DNA from: Streptomyces sp. NBC_01689 | Lineage (GTDB): Bacteria > Actinomycetota > Actinomycetes > Streptomycetales > Streptomycetaceae | NCBI RefSeq assembly: GCF_036250675.1 | Contig: NZ_CP109592.1 | Span: forward strand, 9,845,706 to 9,909,705 | Direction of reading: 5' to 3' | Length of the DNA stretch: 64,000 nt | In this document: piece by piece, positions 43,601 to 51,802 of the stretch | How positions within the stretch are numbered: the first letter of the stretch is position 1 | How the letters are laid out: each line of letters begins with the position of its first letter | Notes under the pieces: model-generated | What the model was told of the DNA's origin: nothing | The model's database searches: none | Seen by the model: the letters and a program-made list of their open reading frames with translations, nothing else | Translations under genes and position numbers: made by a program

Positions 43601-46137
43601 GCAATGCCACCGGCCAGACCGACCCGTTGGGCAACAAGACGTCGAACACGTACGACACTGTCGGCAACGTCACCGAAAGCACCGATGCCCTGGGTAAGAA
43701 GACCGGTTACGGCTACGACGACCTGGACCGGCTCACGAAGATCACCGCACCCGACGGCGGCATCACCACGCTCGGCTACGACGCCCTGAGCAATCTGACA
43801 TCGCGTCTCGACGCCAATCAGCACACCACCGCGTACGCCTACGACAAAGCCGGCCACATCACCAAGATCACAGACCCGCTGGCCCGCGCTACGTCCTACG
43901 CCTATGACGCGGACGGCAACCGCACCACCATCACCAATGCCCGAAGCCAGAGCATCAGCAACACCTTCGACGGACGCGGCCTGCTGTCCAAGACCACCTA
44001 CTCCGACGGCACGCCATCCGTCACCTACACATACGACGCAGCAGGGCGAATCTCGACGGTCGCCGATGGCACAGGAACCCGCACTCTGACCTATGACGCA
44101 GAGGCCCGCCCGCTGACGATCACCTCACCCGGCTCCACCAACCCATTCAAATACACCTACAACGGCGACGGCACCGTCAAGAGCCGCACCTACCCGGACG
44201 GCTACGCCATCAGCTACGTGTACGACGCAGACGGCCGCATCAAGACCCAGGCCACCAGCGGCAAGACCGTCACCTACGGATACGACCCTGCGGGCAACCT
44301 CACCTCTGCCCAACTGCCCACCACCACACCGCTGACTGAGTCCCGCACCTACGACCGGGTCGGCAATCTGGCCTCCGTCTCGGAAGGCACCGGAGCACGC
44401 CAGCTCACCCGCGACCCCAACGGCCGAATCGTCTCCGACCAGTTCAAAGACGCAACAACCACCGGCCTCGCCAGCAGATACGGATACGACGACACCGGTC
44501 ACCTCACCCAAGCCTGCACCGACACCCTCGCCACCACCTCCTGCCTGGGAGGCACCAGCGGAACGGTCTACAGCTACGACAAGGTCGGCAACCTCTCCAC
44601 GACAAAGACCGGTGCTACCACCGTCACCAACACCTTTGATGCAGCCGACCAGCTGACCAAGCGCGTAGTCGGAACCACCACCACAAACCTGACCTATGAC
44701 ACAGACGGCAATCTAACCAAAGACGCCACCGGCACTTATGCCTATGACGCCGCCAGCCGTATCAAGTCCGCCACCATCGGTGCCAACTCCTTCACCTTCG
44801 GTTACGACGCCGACGGCAACCGCACTACCTCAAACAAAAACGGCACCCTGGACCGCACCACCCGCTGGGACCTCAACAACCCGCTCGCCCAGATAGCCAC
44901 CGACACCAACAGCACCGGCGCCCTGATCGCCGACTACAACTACAACCCGGCCGGCATCCCGCAGGCCATCAACCAGACCACCGGTGTCTTTTACCTCCTA
45001 CACGACCCGCAAGACTCCATCAGCGCCGTCCGGGATGCCACCGGTGCAGCGACCTACACCTACAAGTACTCGCCCTGGGGCGAAGCCACAGGCACGGCGG
45101 CCACCACCAACGGCCAGAACAGCCCCTTCGCTTTCGACGGCCAGTACACCGATCCGTACCTCACAGGGCGCCTCGCTCTCAGGGCCCGCAGCTACGCCCC
45201 CGCCCTTGGTCGGTTTGCCACTACCGACCCCGTTCCAGCCGATGTCGGCAGCGCCAACTCCTCCCTGTACGTGTATGCCAATAACGACCCGGTCAACCAA
45301 GCCGACCCCTCAGGCAATTGCCCCTGGTGTGTCAGTGCCGGTATCGGAGCCGCCTTCGGAGCTGTCATCGAAGGCGGTATCTACTCCTGGCAGCATCGCC
45401 ACGGCGGATTCACCTGGGGAGGCCTTGCTGGGGCAAGTGGCGAAGGGGCTCTCACAGGAGCCATCGCCGGTCTGCTCATGCCGGGTGCAGGCAACGCCAT
45501 AGCCCGCGGCCTCGGCTTCACAGGAGGCCGCGCACTTGCCACATCGGCGATTGTCAACGCGGGCGTCGGCGCGGCCTTCTCATGGGGCCTGAACGAAGTC
45601 CACTGCCGCCCCACAGGCCCTTGGGATCTACTGTTCGGAGCAGCAGGTGGCGCCAGCAGCAGCCTTCTCGGCCCTGCGTTCAACTGGATAAAGGGAAAGT
45701 TCTCTCCCAGTCCTTCGGTGCCACCGCGTTTTGGGCCAGGGGCTGCGCATTCCAGTGATCCGGCTGTGGCCTCATCGGAGAAGCCAGGACCACACCTCGC
45801 CCTTGGTCTGAGGGACATTCGGGGAGGGGAACGCGATATTCTGGGTACATTCGCGAGGGAAAAGGGAGCGATTCAATACAGCGATCCGATCTTCGGACTC
45901 CCCGCAGGCGGAGCTACTATGACGACCAAGCAGGTAGCCGATATGATCGAGCTTGTCGTCGCGAAGAAGGGAAAGATCTCCTTCAACATGCAAGCCATCA
46001 TGAACATTGACGAAATGCTGTCCGGAGCTCCGACATACGCCGGAAGGTCTGTAACGGCGGATGAGCTCAGATATGTGTGTGGACACGAATCCGCTCGTGC
46101 CATCACCACGTTCTACAACGGTCCTGCACCCTGTTGA
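40645..46137 (+). CDS. Secreted RHS/YD-repeat polymorphic toxin
   Basis: This 1830-aa protein has a signal peptide (QVVVGVVTAWAVIFAGSATA). A non-repeat N-terminal part runs to about residue 290, and then dozens of YD repeats (YDxxGxL/V...T) form the RHS shell. The repeats end in the core motif RARSYAPALGRFATTDPVPA and YVYANNDPVNQADPSG, where self-cleavage of the tip usually occurs. Next come a Gly/Ala-rich hydrophobic segment (about 130 residues) and a C-terminal domain of about 120 residues (PHLALGLRDIRGGERDILGT, KGKISFNMQAIMNIDEMLSG, TADELRYVCGHESARAITTF). That domain is lower in G+C and is the presumed toxin; I do not recognise its family. GTG 40645 follows GGAGGGG. A contact or secreted toxin used against competitors is inferred. 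Confidence 0.92.
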   Translation: MARSSRLRQVVVGVVTAWAVIFAGSATAAPAEKQRVESADTAGVPGPRPAKPQKPMTLKQRHQQVDQGRFKPPAHEAHRKQFTEAEAVAEAKKSAARARSVAGTGRTAASIKGAAAAVPGGDVDYVAVVGSEGSYRSVVGASPLGPDPLTGQVFEGETLLASAEITHSDYTTDADGKLADVLHQVKVTWEVGCGSDVVDYDTGQVVTAHSGAYSLVHPEVSDPVVTLQLSVDPEQCAGAVPNIGNFSVTALATVVDVAGGGRGGVVTLMTLARGIPNDQTYGCAPECTSLSTAFAQPQAQRGASVNTATGAFSGSYTDVQQPSVGGGLDLTRRYSSNNTTTGSLGQGWTLPWDAQLTKDAAGNVTYTSESGAKYPYTRKSDGTFTAPSTSRSSLKAQTDGTYTLTTPDKQTLTFDSGGHLTSSKNRSGQGVTYRYAAGHLASVTDAAGRSSTTTYTGDLLSRVQLADGRHVDYGYAAGRLTSVTGTDGKQTSYGYDTEGRLASTQDAAGHYPVRNTYDSQGRVATQKDALGNSTTYTYRSGETDTTAPDGGVWTDVYAHNYLLVQYDPFGNRTFYSYDGSANLIRATDPLGHFTAYAYDTSNRLTTETDPSGARWRYAYDTNGNLSKSTDPDVHATTYTYTTDNLLATVKDPLANVTSFTYTSTGQLATETDPLQNTTTYGYDAAGNQTSVRAPSGATTTQSFDQSGRVITSTDARGNASGADPTAFTTKYAYDDGDRLLKVTDPKGRITTRGYDDVGNPTSITDATQKTTSTTYDAANRATGGTDAAGNTTQRSYDAMGRLLSATDAAGSRTTYTYDKAGRSLSMTTPRGNTAGADAVQYTWKYGYDAVGNNTTVTDPLNHTTATTYTADGLPESVTDPLGNVQTYSYDDMGNVVRAMDALNRTTISTYNANNQVATVRDRNSNTVTYGYDAAGRLTSQTSPMGNKTTYAYNTDGLLTDTVEPRGNVTGADPAQYTWHTSYDASGNATGQTDPLGNKTSNTYDTVGNVTESTDALGKKTGYGYDDLDRLTKITAPDGGITTLGYDALSNLTSRLDANQHTTAYAYDKAGHITKITDPLARATSYAYDADGNRTTITNARSQSISNTFDGRGLLSKTTYSDGTPSVTYTYDAAGRISTVADGTGTRTLTYDAEARPLTITSPGSTNPFKYTYNGDGTVKSRTYPDGYAISYVYDADGRIKTQATSGKTVTYGYDPAGNLTSAQLPTTTPLTESRTYDRVGNLASVSEGTGARQLTRDPNGRIVSDQFKDATTTGLASRYGYDDTGHLTQACTDTLATTSCLGGTSGTVYSYDKVGNLSTTKTGATTVTNTFDAADQLTKRVVGTTTTNLTYDTDGNLTKDATGTYAYDAASRIKSATIGANSFTFGYDADGNRTTSNKNGTLDRTTRWDLNNPLAQIATDTNSTGALIADYNYNPAGIPQAINQTTGVFYLLHDPQDSISAVRDATGAATYTYKYSPWGEATGTAATTNGQNSPFAFDGQYTDPYLTGRLALRARSYAPALGRFATTDPVPADVGSANSSLYVYANNDPVNQADPSGNCPWCVSAGIGAAFGAVIEGGIYSWQHRHGGFTWGGLAGASGEGALTGAIAGLLMPGAGNAIARGLGFTGGRALATSAIVNAGVGAAFSWGLNEVHCRPTGPWDLLFGAAGGASSSLLGPAFNWIKGKFSPSPSVPPRFGPGAAHSSDPAVASSEKPGPHLALGLRDIRGGERDILGTFAREKGAIQYSDPIFGLPAGGATMTTKQVADMIELVVAKKGKISFNMQAIMNIDEMLSGAPTYAGRSVTADELRYVCGHESARAITTFYNGPAPC

Positions 46138-46204
46138 CCCATAAGAGGTCGACCATGTCGTCAAGGCGAATTGTTCCGCTAGAAGCAATCGAAGGGCAAT
46201 AAGG

Positions 46205-46573
46205 ATGGATCAGCTACCCCCGAGAACTCGAGAACAGGAGTGGCGTGTAATCCTTGACGAGTACAGGCCGCCGCATGCGGCCAACGGTCGGGCTACACGT
46301 GAAATGTGGGAACTGCTTTCGACTGCATTTCGCAACGCGACGTTTCGCGCCCTCTACCCGTCCATTTCCATGTGGTCGCTGACTGTTTCAGATGCAGACT
46401 TGATTACTGAAATCAAGGACGAGCTTCCCGCTGTTTCTGCGGCATCGGGTGAGTATCGCGTTCTCGCCTGGCCTTATCGCGGAGACGAGTACCTCTTTCT
46501 GACAAGCGATCCTGAAGAGGCGGTTGAGTTTGCGGCTGATCTTATCAAGGCTCGGCAGTCGCCGAAGGGTTGA
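46205..46573 (+). CDS. Candidate immunity protein (DUF6193-like)
   Basis: This 122-aa cytosolic protein starts 67 bp after the toxin gene, the usual place of the immunity gene. The segment LSTAFRNATFRALYPSISMW and the order of strands after it recall DUF6193-type proteins, but the match is from memory and weak. Like the toxin tip it has lower G+C and non-streptomycete codon use. It is expected to bind and neutralise the adjacent C-terminal toxin domain. The start ATG 46205 has AATAAGG just upstream. Confidence 0.6.
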   Translation: MDQLPPRTREQEWRVILDEYRPPHAANGRATREMWELLSTAFRNATFRALYPSISMWSLTVSDADLITEIKDELPAVSAASGEYRVLAWPYRGDEYLFLTSDPEEAVEFAADLIKARQSPKG

Positions 46574-46895
46574 ATTTTATTTGTGCGGTGCTCGCTTTCT
46601 GGCGCTGCCGTATCATCGAGGATCGCAGGAGTAATCCCTACCATCCGACCGGAAAACAGACTGGAAATATAGTGTGTAGAGGGGTGAATCCATACCTGCA
46701 GCTCATTGAGACAGAGTCCGTATCTCTCCCAGAGAGGAATCGTTCGATGTCTGACGCTGCGAGCTCTAGCCCGCGTCGGGTGATGCACGCCCACGAGGGG
46801 AAGCTATTGGAACGTCGGGCGCCAGGAACCTTCCGTCTTCGCCCGGGAAGTCCAGCAACTTATCCAAGCCGGATACCGGTGGAAAGGGGACTACC
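46574..46895. other. 0.3-kb spacer
   Basis: No convincing gene. Composition is low in G+C like the adjacent toxin tip and immunity genes, consistent with a mobile toxin cassette. Confidence 0.35.
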
Positions 46896-47432
46896 TTGTC
46901 CCGCCAGCATGATGATGAAAAACCAGGCTCCGTGGCCGTAGGCTTTTCGGGCCTCGGAGACAGGCGCTTTAACGGGTACCTGAGAGTCAGAATTCCGCAT
47001 GAACTAGACAATCAGGTTGAAGCTTCGCTTTGTGCGTACATGGACAGCCCTGAGTCGATCAGGCGGACGACGATCGATGATGTGAACGGTCACGTTGCGG
47101 CAGTGTTTAGCGCCTACGGACAGCGCATGGCATCGATAGCTGTTCGTACCAGGTCGGTAGAGGCTCTCGGGCGTGGGCTCGTTGCCGTTGGCCTGGCGGA
47201 GGGGCATCTTGACGATCCGCGTGACAACCTGTTTGTCCTCGCCGCCGTCAATGACGCTGCGTCCTTGATCGGAACCTCCCTCCACCGTCTGATCATCGAC
47301 AAGCAAGGCTTGCTACCGTCCGACGGGCTGGCAGGAATTCAAGACTTCGATCGGCGTAAAACCAGCGAAAAGTCAATTGAAAGTATGGGAATCAGACGCG
47401 TAGGCGACGAGCAGAGCTTCCTTTATGTCTGA
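46896..47432 (+). CDS. Unknown 178-aa protein downstream of toxin locus
   Basis: TTG 46896 follows GGAAAGGGG. The protein is soluble and mostly helical in appearance, with GYLRVRIPHELDNQVEASLC, RTRSVEALGRGLVAVGLAEG and DPRDNLFVLAAVNDAASLIG. It has no signal peptide or membrane helix. It lies between the candidate immunity gene and the IS element and shares their lower G+C, so it may be a second immunity gene or belong to the same cassette. No family is recognised. Confidence 0.65.
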   Translation: MSRQHDDEKPGSVAVGFSGLGDRRFNGYLRVRIPHELDNQVEASLCAYMDSPESIRRTTIDDVNGHVAAVFSAYGQRMASIAVRTRSVEALGRGLVAVGLAEGHLDDPRDNLFVLAAVNDAASLIGTSLHRLIIDKQGLLPSDGLAGIQDFDRRKTSEKSIESMGIRRVGDEQSFLYV

Positions 47433-47700
47433 TACCGACCACTCTCGTGGGACCACTGCTACCGACGAGCACTGGAGCTAGCCAGCATCGGACCGTCCCT
47501 CCTGCGCCACCTGCCCCCAATCAACAGCGCGTGATTTTGCACCACCACTACAGTGGAGGGGCGCCCCTTTGCACTTCTGATTCAGAGGACACAGGCGAAT
47601 GCGCGTGATGCGGCGACGAGCACCCGGCGTCGAGCTGGAGTACTGAGACCGTGTTTGAGATCTGCCGTCTCCCGTTGCCAAGGCGGTCGTTGAATCCTCT

Positions 47701-48600
47701 GTGAGCGGTGTTGGGGGTGGGTATCCGTCGGACTTGACGGATGAGCAGTGGGCGCTGGTGGAGCCGTTGCTGCCGTCAGCGCGGGTGGGTCCGAAGGGTG
47801 GTCGGCGGGAGAAGCATCCGCGGCGGCGGATCATGGATGCGATCTTCTACGTGGTGCGGACGGGGTGTGCCTGGCGGCAGTTGCCGAAGGACTTCGCTCC
47901 GTGGCCGACGGTGTACTGGTACTTCACGTGGTGGCACGACGACGGCACCGTGGAGCGAATCCATAACGCCCTGCGCGGTCAGGTCCGCGAGGCCGACGGC
48001 CGTGACGCGGAGCCGAGCGCAGGCCTGATCGACTCGCAGTCCATCCGCACCGCCGACACCGTCCCCGCTGCGACCAGGGGATTCGACGCGGGCAAGAAGG
48101 TGAAGGGCCGCAAGCGGTTCATCGTCACCGACACCCTCGGACTGCTGTTGGCCGTCCATGTCGTCGCGGCGAGCGTCCAGGACCGCGATGGCGCGAAGCG
48201 GCCGTTGCTGTGGACCAGGCTCGACCATCCCGGTGTCCGGAAGATCTGGGCCGACCAGGGCTTCGCCGGCCGCTTGGTCGAGTGGGGCGCACAGATCCTC
48301 GGCCGCGATCTGGAGATCGTCCGCAAGGCCCCTGACCAGCGCGGTTTCCAGGTCCAGCCCAAGCGGTGGGCGGTAGAGCGCACCTTCGCGTGGCTTACCG
48401 CCCACCGGCGCCTCGCCCGGGACTACGAGACCAGCCCGGCCCACTCCGAGACGATGATTCGATGGGCCATGATCGGCGTCATGGTCCGCCGCCTTACCCG
48501 AGGCCGACCGGCAACCCGACCAGGCCCACGATCGCTCTCCCGCACTGAGGCCCACAGGCTCAACCACGGTGCAGCCGAAGGCTCGTGGCTCACTTCATGA
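47701..48600 (+). CDS. IS5-family DDE transposase, intact
   Basis: This 299-aa protein catalyses movement of the surrounding IS. It has the IS5-group N-terminus (YPSDLTDEQWALVEPLLPSA), the RRRIMDAIFYVVRTGCAWRQ helix block, and the DDE residues in AGLIDSQSIRTAD, IWADQGFAG and WAVERTFAWLTAHRR. GTG 47701 is 35 bp inside the left inverted repeat. It is a single uninterrupted frame, whereas many relatives need a frameshift between two frames. Its last 11 bases overlap the end of the opposing passenger gene. Confidence 0.95.
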   Translation: MSGVGGGYPSDLTDEQWALVEPLLPSARVGPKGGRREKHPRRRIMDAIFYVVRTGCAWRQLPKDFAPWPTVYWYFTWWHDDGTVERIHNALRGQVREADGRDAEPSAGLIDSQSIRTADTVPAATRGFDAGKKVKGRKRFIVTDTLGLLLAVHVVAASVQDRDGAKRPLLWTRLDHPGVRKIWADQGFAGRLVEWGAQILGRDLEIVRKAPDQRGFQVQPKRWAVERTFAWLTAHRRLARDYETSPAHSETMIRWAMIGVMVRRLTRGRPATRPGPRSLSRTEAHRLNHGAAEGSWLTS

Positions 48601-48970
48601 ACGCGATCACCAGCGGGTCCGACTCTGGCGCGACGTAGTCGTATGTCGGGGAGTCGACGTGGCAATGATCGCTTGCACCCGCCTCCGAGGCGAAGCCCGC
48701 AAGGTTGTCGGCGAGGAGGTCGAGAGCTTCCCGCCCTCCCTCGATCCTCAGGACCTGGGCTTCCGTGACGATCGAAACGGTGGCCCGCTCCGGATCCTCC
48801 CGAAACGCGATCTCCGACAGCGACCTCTCGTAGGGAGAGGGGCACGGGTTCTCCGAGAGGTCAAAGCTTCCGGCCTGCCCCCGCAGCAGCTGCCCGAACG
48901 CCAGGAGGCCTTGACGCGTCCCAGAGAGCTCAAGCTCTTTCGTTTCCCCGCTGTACAGAACCTGCAACAT
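48590..48970 (-). CDS. Imm32-like immunity protein inside the IS
   Basis: This 126-aa protein reads LQVLYSGETKELELSGTRQG, LLAFGQLLRGQAGSFDLSEN, EAQVLRIEGGREALDLLADN, SDHCHVDSPTYDYVAPESDP and ends LVIAFMK. By memory this is the pattern of Imm32-type immunity proteins of polymorphic toxin systems. ATG 48970 is preceded by GGAGGGG. It lies within the inverted repeats of the IS, on the strand opposite the transposase, and is therefore cargo. It may neutralise a toxin of other strains, independent of the adjacent RHS toxin. The family call is moderate. Confidence 0.7.
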   Translation of the reverse strand: MLQVLYSGETKELELSGTRQGLLAFGQLLRGQAGSFDLSENPCPSPYERSLSEIAFREDPERATVSIVTEAQVLRIEGGREALDLLADNLAGFASEAGASDHCHVDSPTYDYVAPESDPLVIAFMK

Positions 48971-49174
48971 CACATCCCCTCCAACCCGCCGATCGTAGCG
49001 ATTACCAAGAGGGATCGCCCCGCTGGCACTTCCGCCGCGGTCGGATCTGCGGCTCTGTGGCAGATCTCAAACGCGGTCTGAGGAACCTTCCTCCTCAGCC
49101 CGACTCGCGGTCCGGCTCGGCGCGCACCCCCATCACCCCGCCACCCGTTTCCCGGACCTCTGAGAGTTGCCCCG

Positions 49175-50128
49175 ATGCCTGTACCGCCCATTAGCGGCCG
49201 TCTGCAATGGACCGACGTCCCCAGCGCCCTGCGTACCTGTCTCGAAGACGCCCTGGGTGCGCCCGTCACCGACACGGCCACTCCCGCCGGTGGCTTTGGC
49301 CACCAACTCGCTGCCGCGCTCACCCTGGCCGGCGGCCGGAGGGCTTTCGTCAAAGCGGCCCCTGACGACGACCCCTTGACCGCCGCCAACGTCCACGAGG
49401 CCGCCGTGCTGGACGCGCTGCCCTCCGGCGCTCCCGCCCCGGACCTGCTCGGCATCCACCATGCCGATGGTTGGACGGCTGTGGTCATTGCGCACCTGGA
49501 CGGCCCGCACCCCGATCTTTCTCCGGCCTCCGGCGACGCTGACCACACCTGGGCTCTGCTGGATAAACTCACCTCCAGCCCCGCCTCGGCCCCCTACGCC
49601 GCGGCGGTGAGCACAGCCCCCTCCACAGCGGCCGCTCTGCACGGCTGGAACGAACTGCTCTCCGATCCGCCGGCCGACCTGGCCCCCTCCGCCCGGGACC
49701 GCCTGCCGCAACTCGCCGAACTCGAGGCCGCCTGGCCTGCCCTCGCCCACGGCGACCGCATCGTCCACGGCGACCTGCGCGCCGACAACATGGTCCGCGA
49801 CCACCACCGCGGCGTCACCTTCGTGGACTGGGCACACGCCACCACCGGCCCCGCCTGCATCGACGCCGCATCCCTCGCCCCACAACTCGTCCTCGCCGGC
49901 CACACACCCGAAGACGTCGCCCGCCTGCTCCGCGACCACCCCGCCACCGCCAGCAATCCCGACACCACCACCGCATTCCTCGCCGCGCTCACCGGCCACT
50001 GGCACCGCAACGCCCGCAAACCCGCGCCCCCCGGCACCCCGGGACTGCGCGCCTATCAGCACCGCGCCGCGGCAGCTGGCCTCGCCATCCTCAACCACCG
50101 CCTTGCGCAGGGCTGTGCACCGTCGTGA
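49175..50128 (+). CDS. APH-family phosphotransferase
   Basis: This 317-aa protein has the aminoglycoside phosphotransferase/choline kinase fold. The catalytic loop is IVHGDLRADNMV and the metal-binding Asp lies in VTFVDWAHA. The N-terminal lobe has TPAGGFGHQLAAALTLAGGR and a Lys in RRAFVKAAPDD. Members phosphorylate antibiotics or small metabolites; specificity cannot be assigned. ATG 49175 has a weak GAGAG ribosome site. It lies directly right of the IS element and probably has its promoter near or within the IS end. Confidence 0.88.
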   Translation: MPVPPISGRLQWTDVPSALRTCLEDALGAPVTDTATPAGGFGHQLAAALTLAGGRRAFVKAAPDDDPLTAANVHEAAVLDALPSGAPAPDLLGIHHADGWTAVVIAHLDGPHPDLSPASGDADHTWALLDKLTSSPASAPYAAAVSTAPSTAAALHGWNELLSDPPADLAPSARDRLPQLAELEAAWPALAHGDRIVHGDLRADNMVRDHHRGVTFVDWAHATTGPACIDAASLAPQLVLAGHTPEDVARLLRDHPATASNPDTTTAFLAALTGHWHRNARKPAPPGTPGLRAYQHRAAAAGLAILNHRLAQGCAPS

Positions 50129-50275
50129 CCTGCGGTGGTCGGGCTGTGGTCGGCTTTGGGAGGGGTGGGCGCCCCCGCGTGTTCGGGGTGGGTGGAGAGC
50201 TTCCGGTCCATACGGCTGAGTGGTTTACCGGATGCATATGCCGAGGGGCTATCTCCTTCGATCTACCTTCACAGC

Positions 50276-50291
50276 GTAGTCATTTGACTAC
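50276..50291. promoter_or_regulatory. Perfect palindrome upstream of secreted-protein gene
   Basis: GTAGTCATTTGACTAC is a 7-bp perfect inverted repeat with a TT centre, 22 bp before ATG 50314, in a local AT-rich patch. It is a probable repressor site for the gene. Confidence 0.6.
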
Positions 50292-50313
50292 TTTTAGCGA
50301 GAAGGGATCGGGG

Positions 50314-50793
50314 ATGCGTTTTATGTCCACGGGCCGGATGGCGGCCCTCGTGTCGGCGGCCGTGTTGCTGGCCGGCATGGCGGGTGCCGGGTCGGCTCAG
50401 GCGCAGCCTGCCGCTCAGGCCGTGTATCCCGGAGGGCTCGTCACCTACTCGATCGAGTTCTCCAACCCGCAGGAGAAGGACAACAACAACCTGCCGGAAC
50501 CCTACGGGCGGGTCTATGTGACGGATGGCGTCCTGCGGCAGAGTGCCCTGTGGGAGCATCCGGACCTGGACATCAACACTCCTACCGTGCCGCGCTATCC
50601 GGAGGCCGGGGTCACCCAGCGGTTCGCCGACCACCTGATCAACGAGGTGTGTGCCTTCGTCGGTGAGGACGACACGGGCATCAACGTCGATGACGTCCTC
50701 GCTCAGGGCTGCGAGCCGTTCCACGGTCCCGGCGCGTACACGATCCCCGGTCCGGACGGGTCGGTGACGGTCACCGTGTACCACGTCGGCTGA
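50314..50793 (+). CDS. Secreted protein, 159 aa
   Basis: The protein has a signal peptide (RMAALVSAAVLLAGMAGAGS, cleavage after AQA). The mature domain of about 130 residues has two Cys (NEVCAFV, QGCEPFH). It is acidic and beta-rich, with YGRVYVTDGVLRQSALWEHP and GPGAYTIPGPDGSVTVTVYH. ATG 50314 follows GAAGGGATCGGGG. A perfect palindrome precedes it and a 20-bp terminator hairpin follows it, so it is an independently regulated single-gene unit. No family is recognised. Confidence 0.8.
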   Translation: MRFMSTGRMAALVSAAVLLAGMAGAGSAQAQPAAQAVYPGGLVTYSIEFSNPQEKDNNNLPEPYGRVYVTDGVLRQSALWEHPDLDINTPTVPRYPEAGVTQRFADHLINEVCAFVGEDDTGINVDDVLAQGCEPFHGPGAYTIPGPDGSVTVTVYHVG

Positions 50794-50823
50794 CCTCGCC
50801 CCTGCATCGCGAACCATCAGGAG

Positions 50824-50869
50824 GGGCCGGGCCCCGTACGGAGCACCTTCTCCGTACGGGGCCCGGCCC
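50824..50869 (+). terminator. Perfect 20-bp terminator hairpin
   Basis: GGGCCGGGCCCCGTACGGAG and its exact complement enclose a CACCTT loop 30 bp after the secreted-protein gene. Confidence 0.88.
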
Positions 50870-50925
50870 ATCTGCTCGGAGCTGGTCGTGTCCGCCGCGG
50901 GGCACGGAGGTGTCTTTACTTCTGT

Positions 50926-50963
50926 GGTGTGGCCTGTGGTGTGGCCTCACCACAGGCCACACC
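50926..50963. terminator. 16-bp hairpin between convergent genes
   Basis: GGTGTGGCCTGTGGTG and its exact complement enclose TGGCCT. It lies 57 bp beyond the 20-bp terminator and on the downstream side of the leftward gene at 51196, so it may terminate that transcript. The remainder of 50870-51195 shows no gene. Confidence 0.6.
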
Positions 50964-51195
50964 GGTGCGGTCGCGCTGTCCCTGTCCGGTCGTTGCGCTT
51001 CGCTTCGCCGGGCTGAGTGCGCACGCGGTGCGCAGCACAGTGCAGGGCTGTGACCTGCCGTGGTCGGGTCATGGGTCGGGTCTGTGGTCGGGTCCGGCGG
51101 CGCTGGCCTGTTGCGTGGTCGGGCGGGCCGGGAGGTGGGTTGCGCAGTGGCTGGTCCGCTGCGTGTCTGCGTTTGCGCAACGGCTGCGCAGAAGT

Positions 51196-51645
51196 TCAGC
51201 CGGTAGCGTCGTCGGGCTTGTCTTCCGGCCGGCAGTAGCTGCAGGTCTGGACGTATTCGGTGTCGCGGAGTGCGACGCGGAACTCGTCTGGGGTGATCGG
51301 TGATGTTTTCCGGGTGGCCCGGGTGCAGCTGTCGATGTGGAGGATGGCGGGCTCGGGGTCTTTGGGGTGGCGTTTGATCTCCAGCATGTAGCCGTCTCCC
51401 GTCCCGGTGGGGCCGTTGGGGTGCCGTTCGGTGAGGCTGGGGAATGGCGCGGGTGCCAGGGTCGGCCGTGCCTGCCGCTGCGGCCGCGGTGGGCGGGCCG
51501 GCTGCGCGGCGGCGTGGAGGGCGCGCTGTACTTCCTCGCGCTGCAGATGCAGGTAGGTGCGGATGGTGTCGGTGTCGGCGAGCTGCTTGTCGAGGTGGGC
51601 GAGGATCGCGCGGAGGCGGGCGGGATCAGGCGGCAGCTCGGACAT
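51196..51645 (-). CDS. DUF6233-like protein, probably leaderless
   Basis: This 149-aa protein begins with SELPPDPARLRAILAHLDKQ, LADTDTIRTYLHLQREEVQR, the hallmark of a Streptomyces-specific family I know as DUF6233. After a Pro/Arg linker it ends in a short domain with GYMLEIKRHPKDPEPAILHI, a lone Cys (DSCTR) and CSYC. No ribosome site is present. Instead TATAAT ends seven bases before ATG 51645, which would put the transcription start at or next to the start codon. Function is unknown. Confidence 0.75.
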   Translation of the reverse strand: MSELPPDPARLRAILAHLDKQLADTDTIRTYLHLQREEVQRALHAAAQPARPPRPQRQARPTLAPAPFPSLTERHPNGPTGTGDGYMLEIKRHPKDPEPAILHIDSCTRATRKTSPITPDEFRVALRDTEYVQTCSYCRPEDKPDDATG

Positions 51646-51802
51646 GCGTTCGATTATATTCGTGTGGTCGGTGTGGGTGCCTGCCAGGATCCGCTGACCT
51701 CTGACAGGTGATCTCGTCCCTTTGACAGGTGCGTTTGACCGCTGCTGGGTTCCTGTCGCCCAGTCTCGGCGAGCGGCCGGTGCTTGGTGAGGGGTGGTGG
51801 GA

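Larger units (their letters stand above)
47645..49080. mobile_element. IS5-family element of 1.44 kb carrying an immunity-like passenger
   Basis: Terminal inverted repeats match at 20 of 22 positions. The left one (47645-47666) starts GAGACCGTGTTTGAGATC and the right one (49059-49080, read inward) starts CAGACCGCGTTTGAGATC; both end with TGCC. Between them are a transposase gene on the plus strand and, tail to tail with it, an Imm32-like gene on the minus strand. No clear target duplication is seen; flanking bases are TACT and AGGA. The element sits directly downstream of the RHS toxin cassette. Confidence 0.8.
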
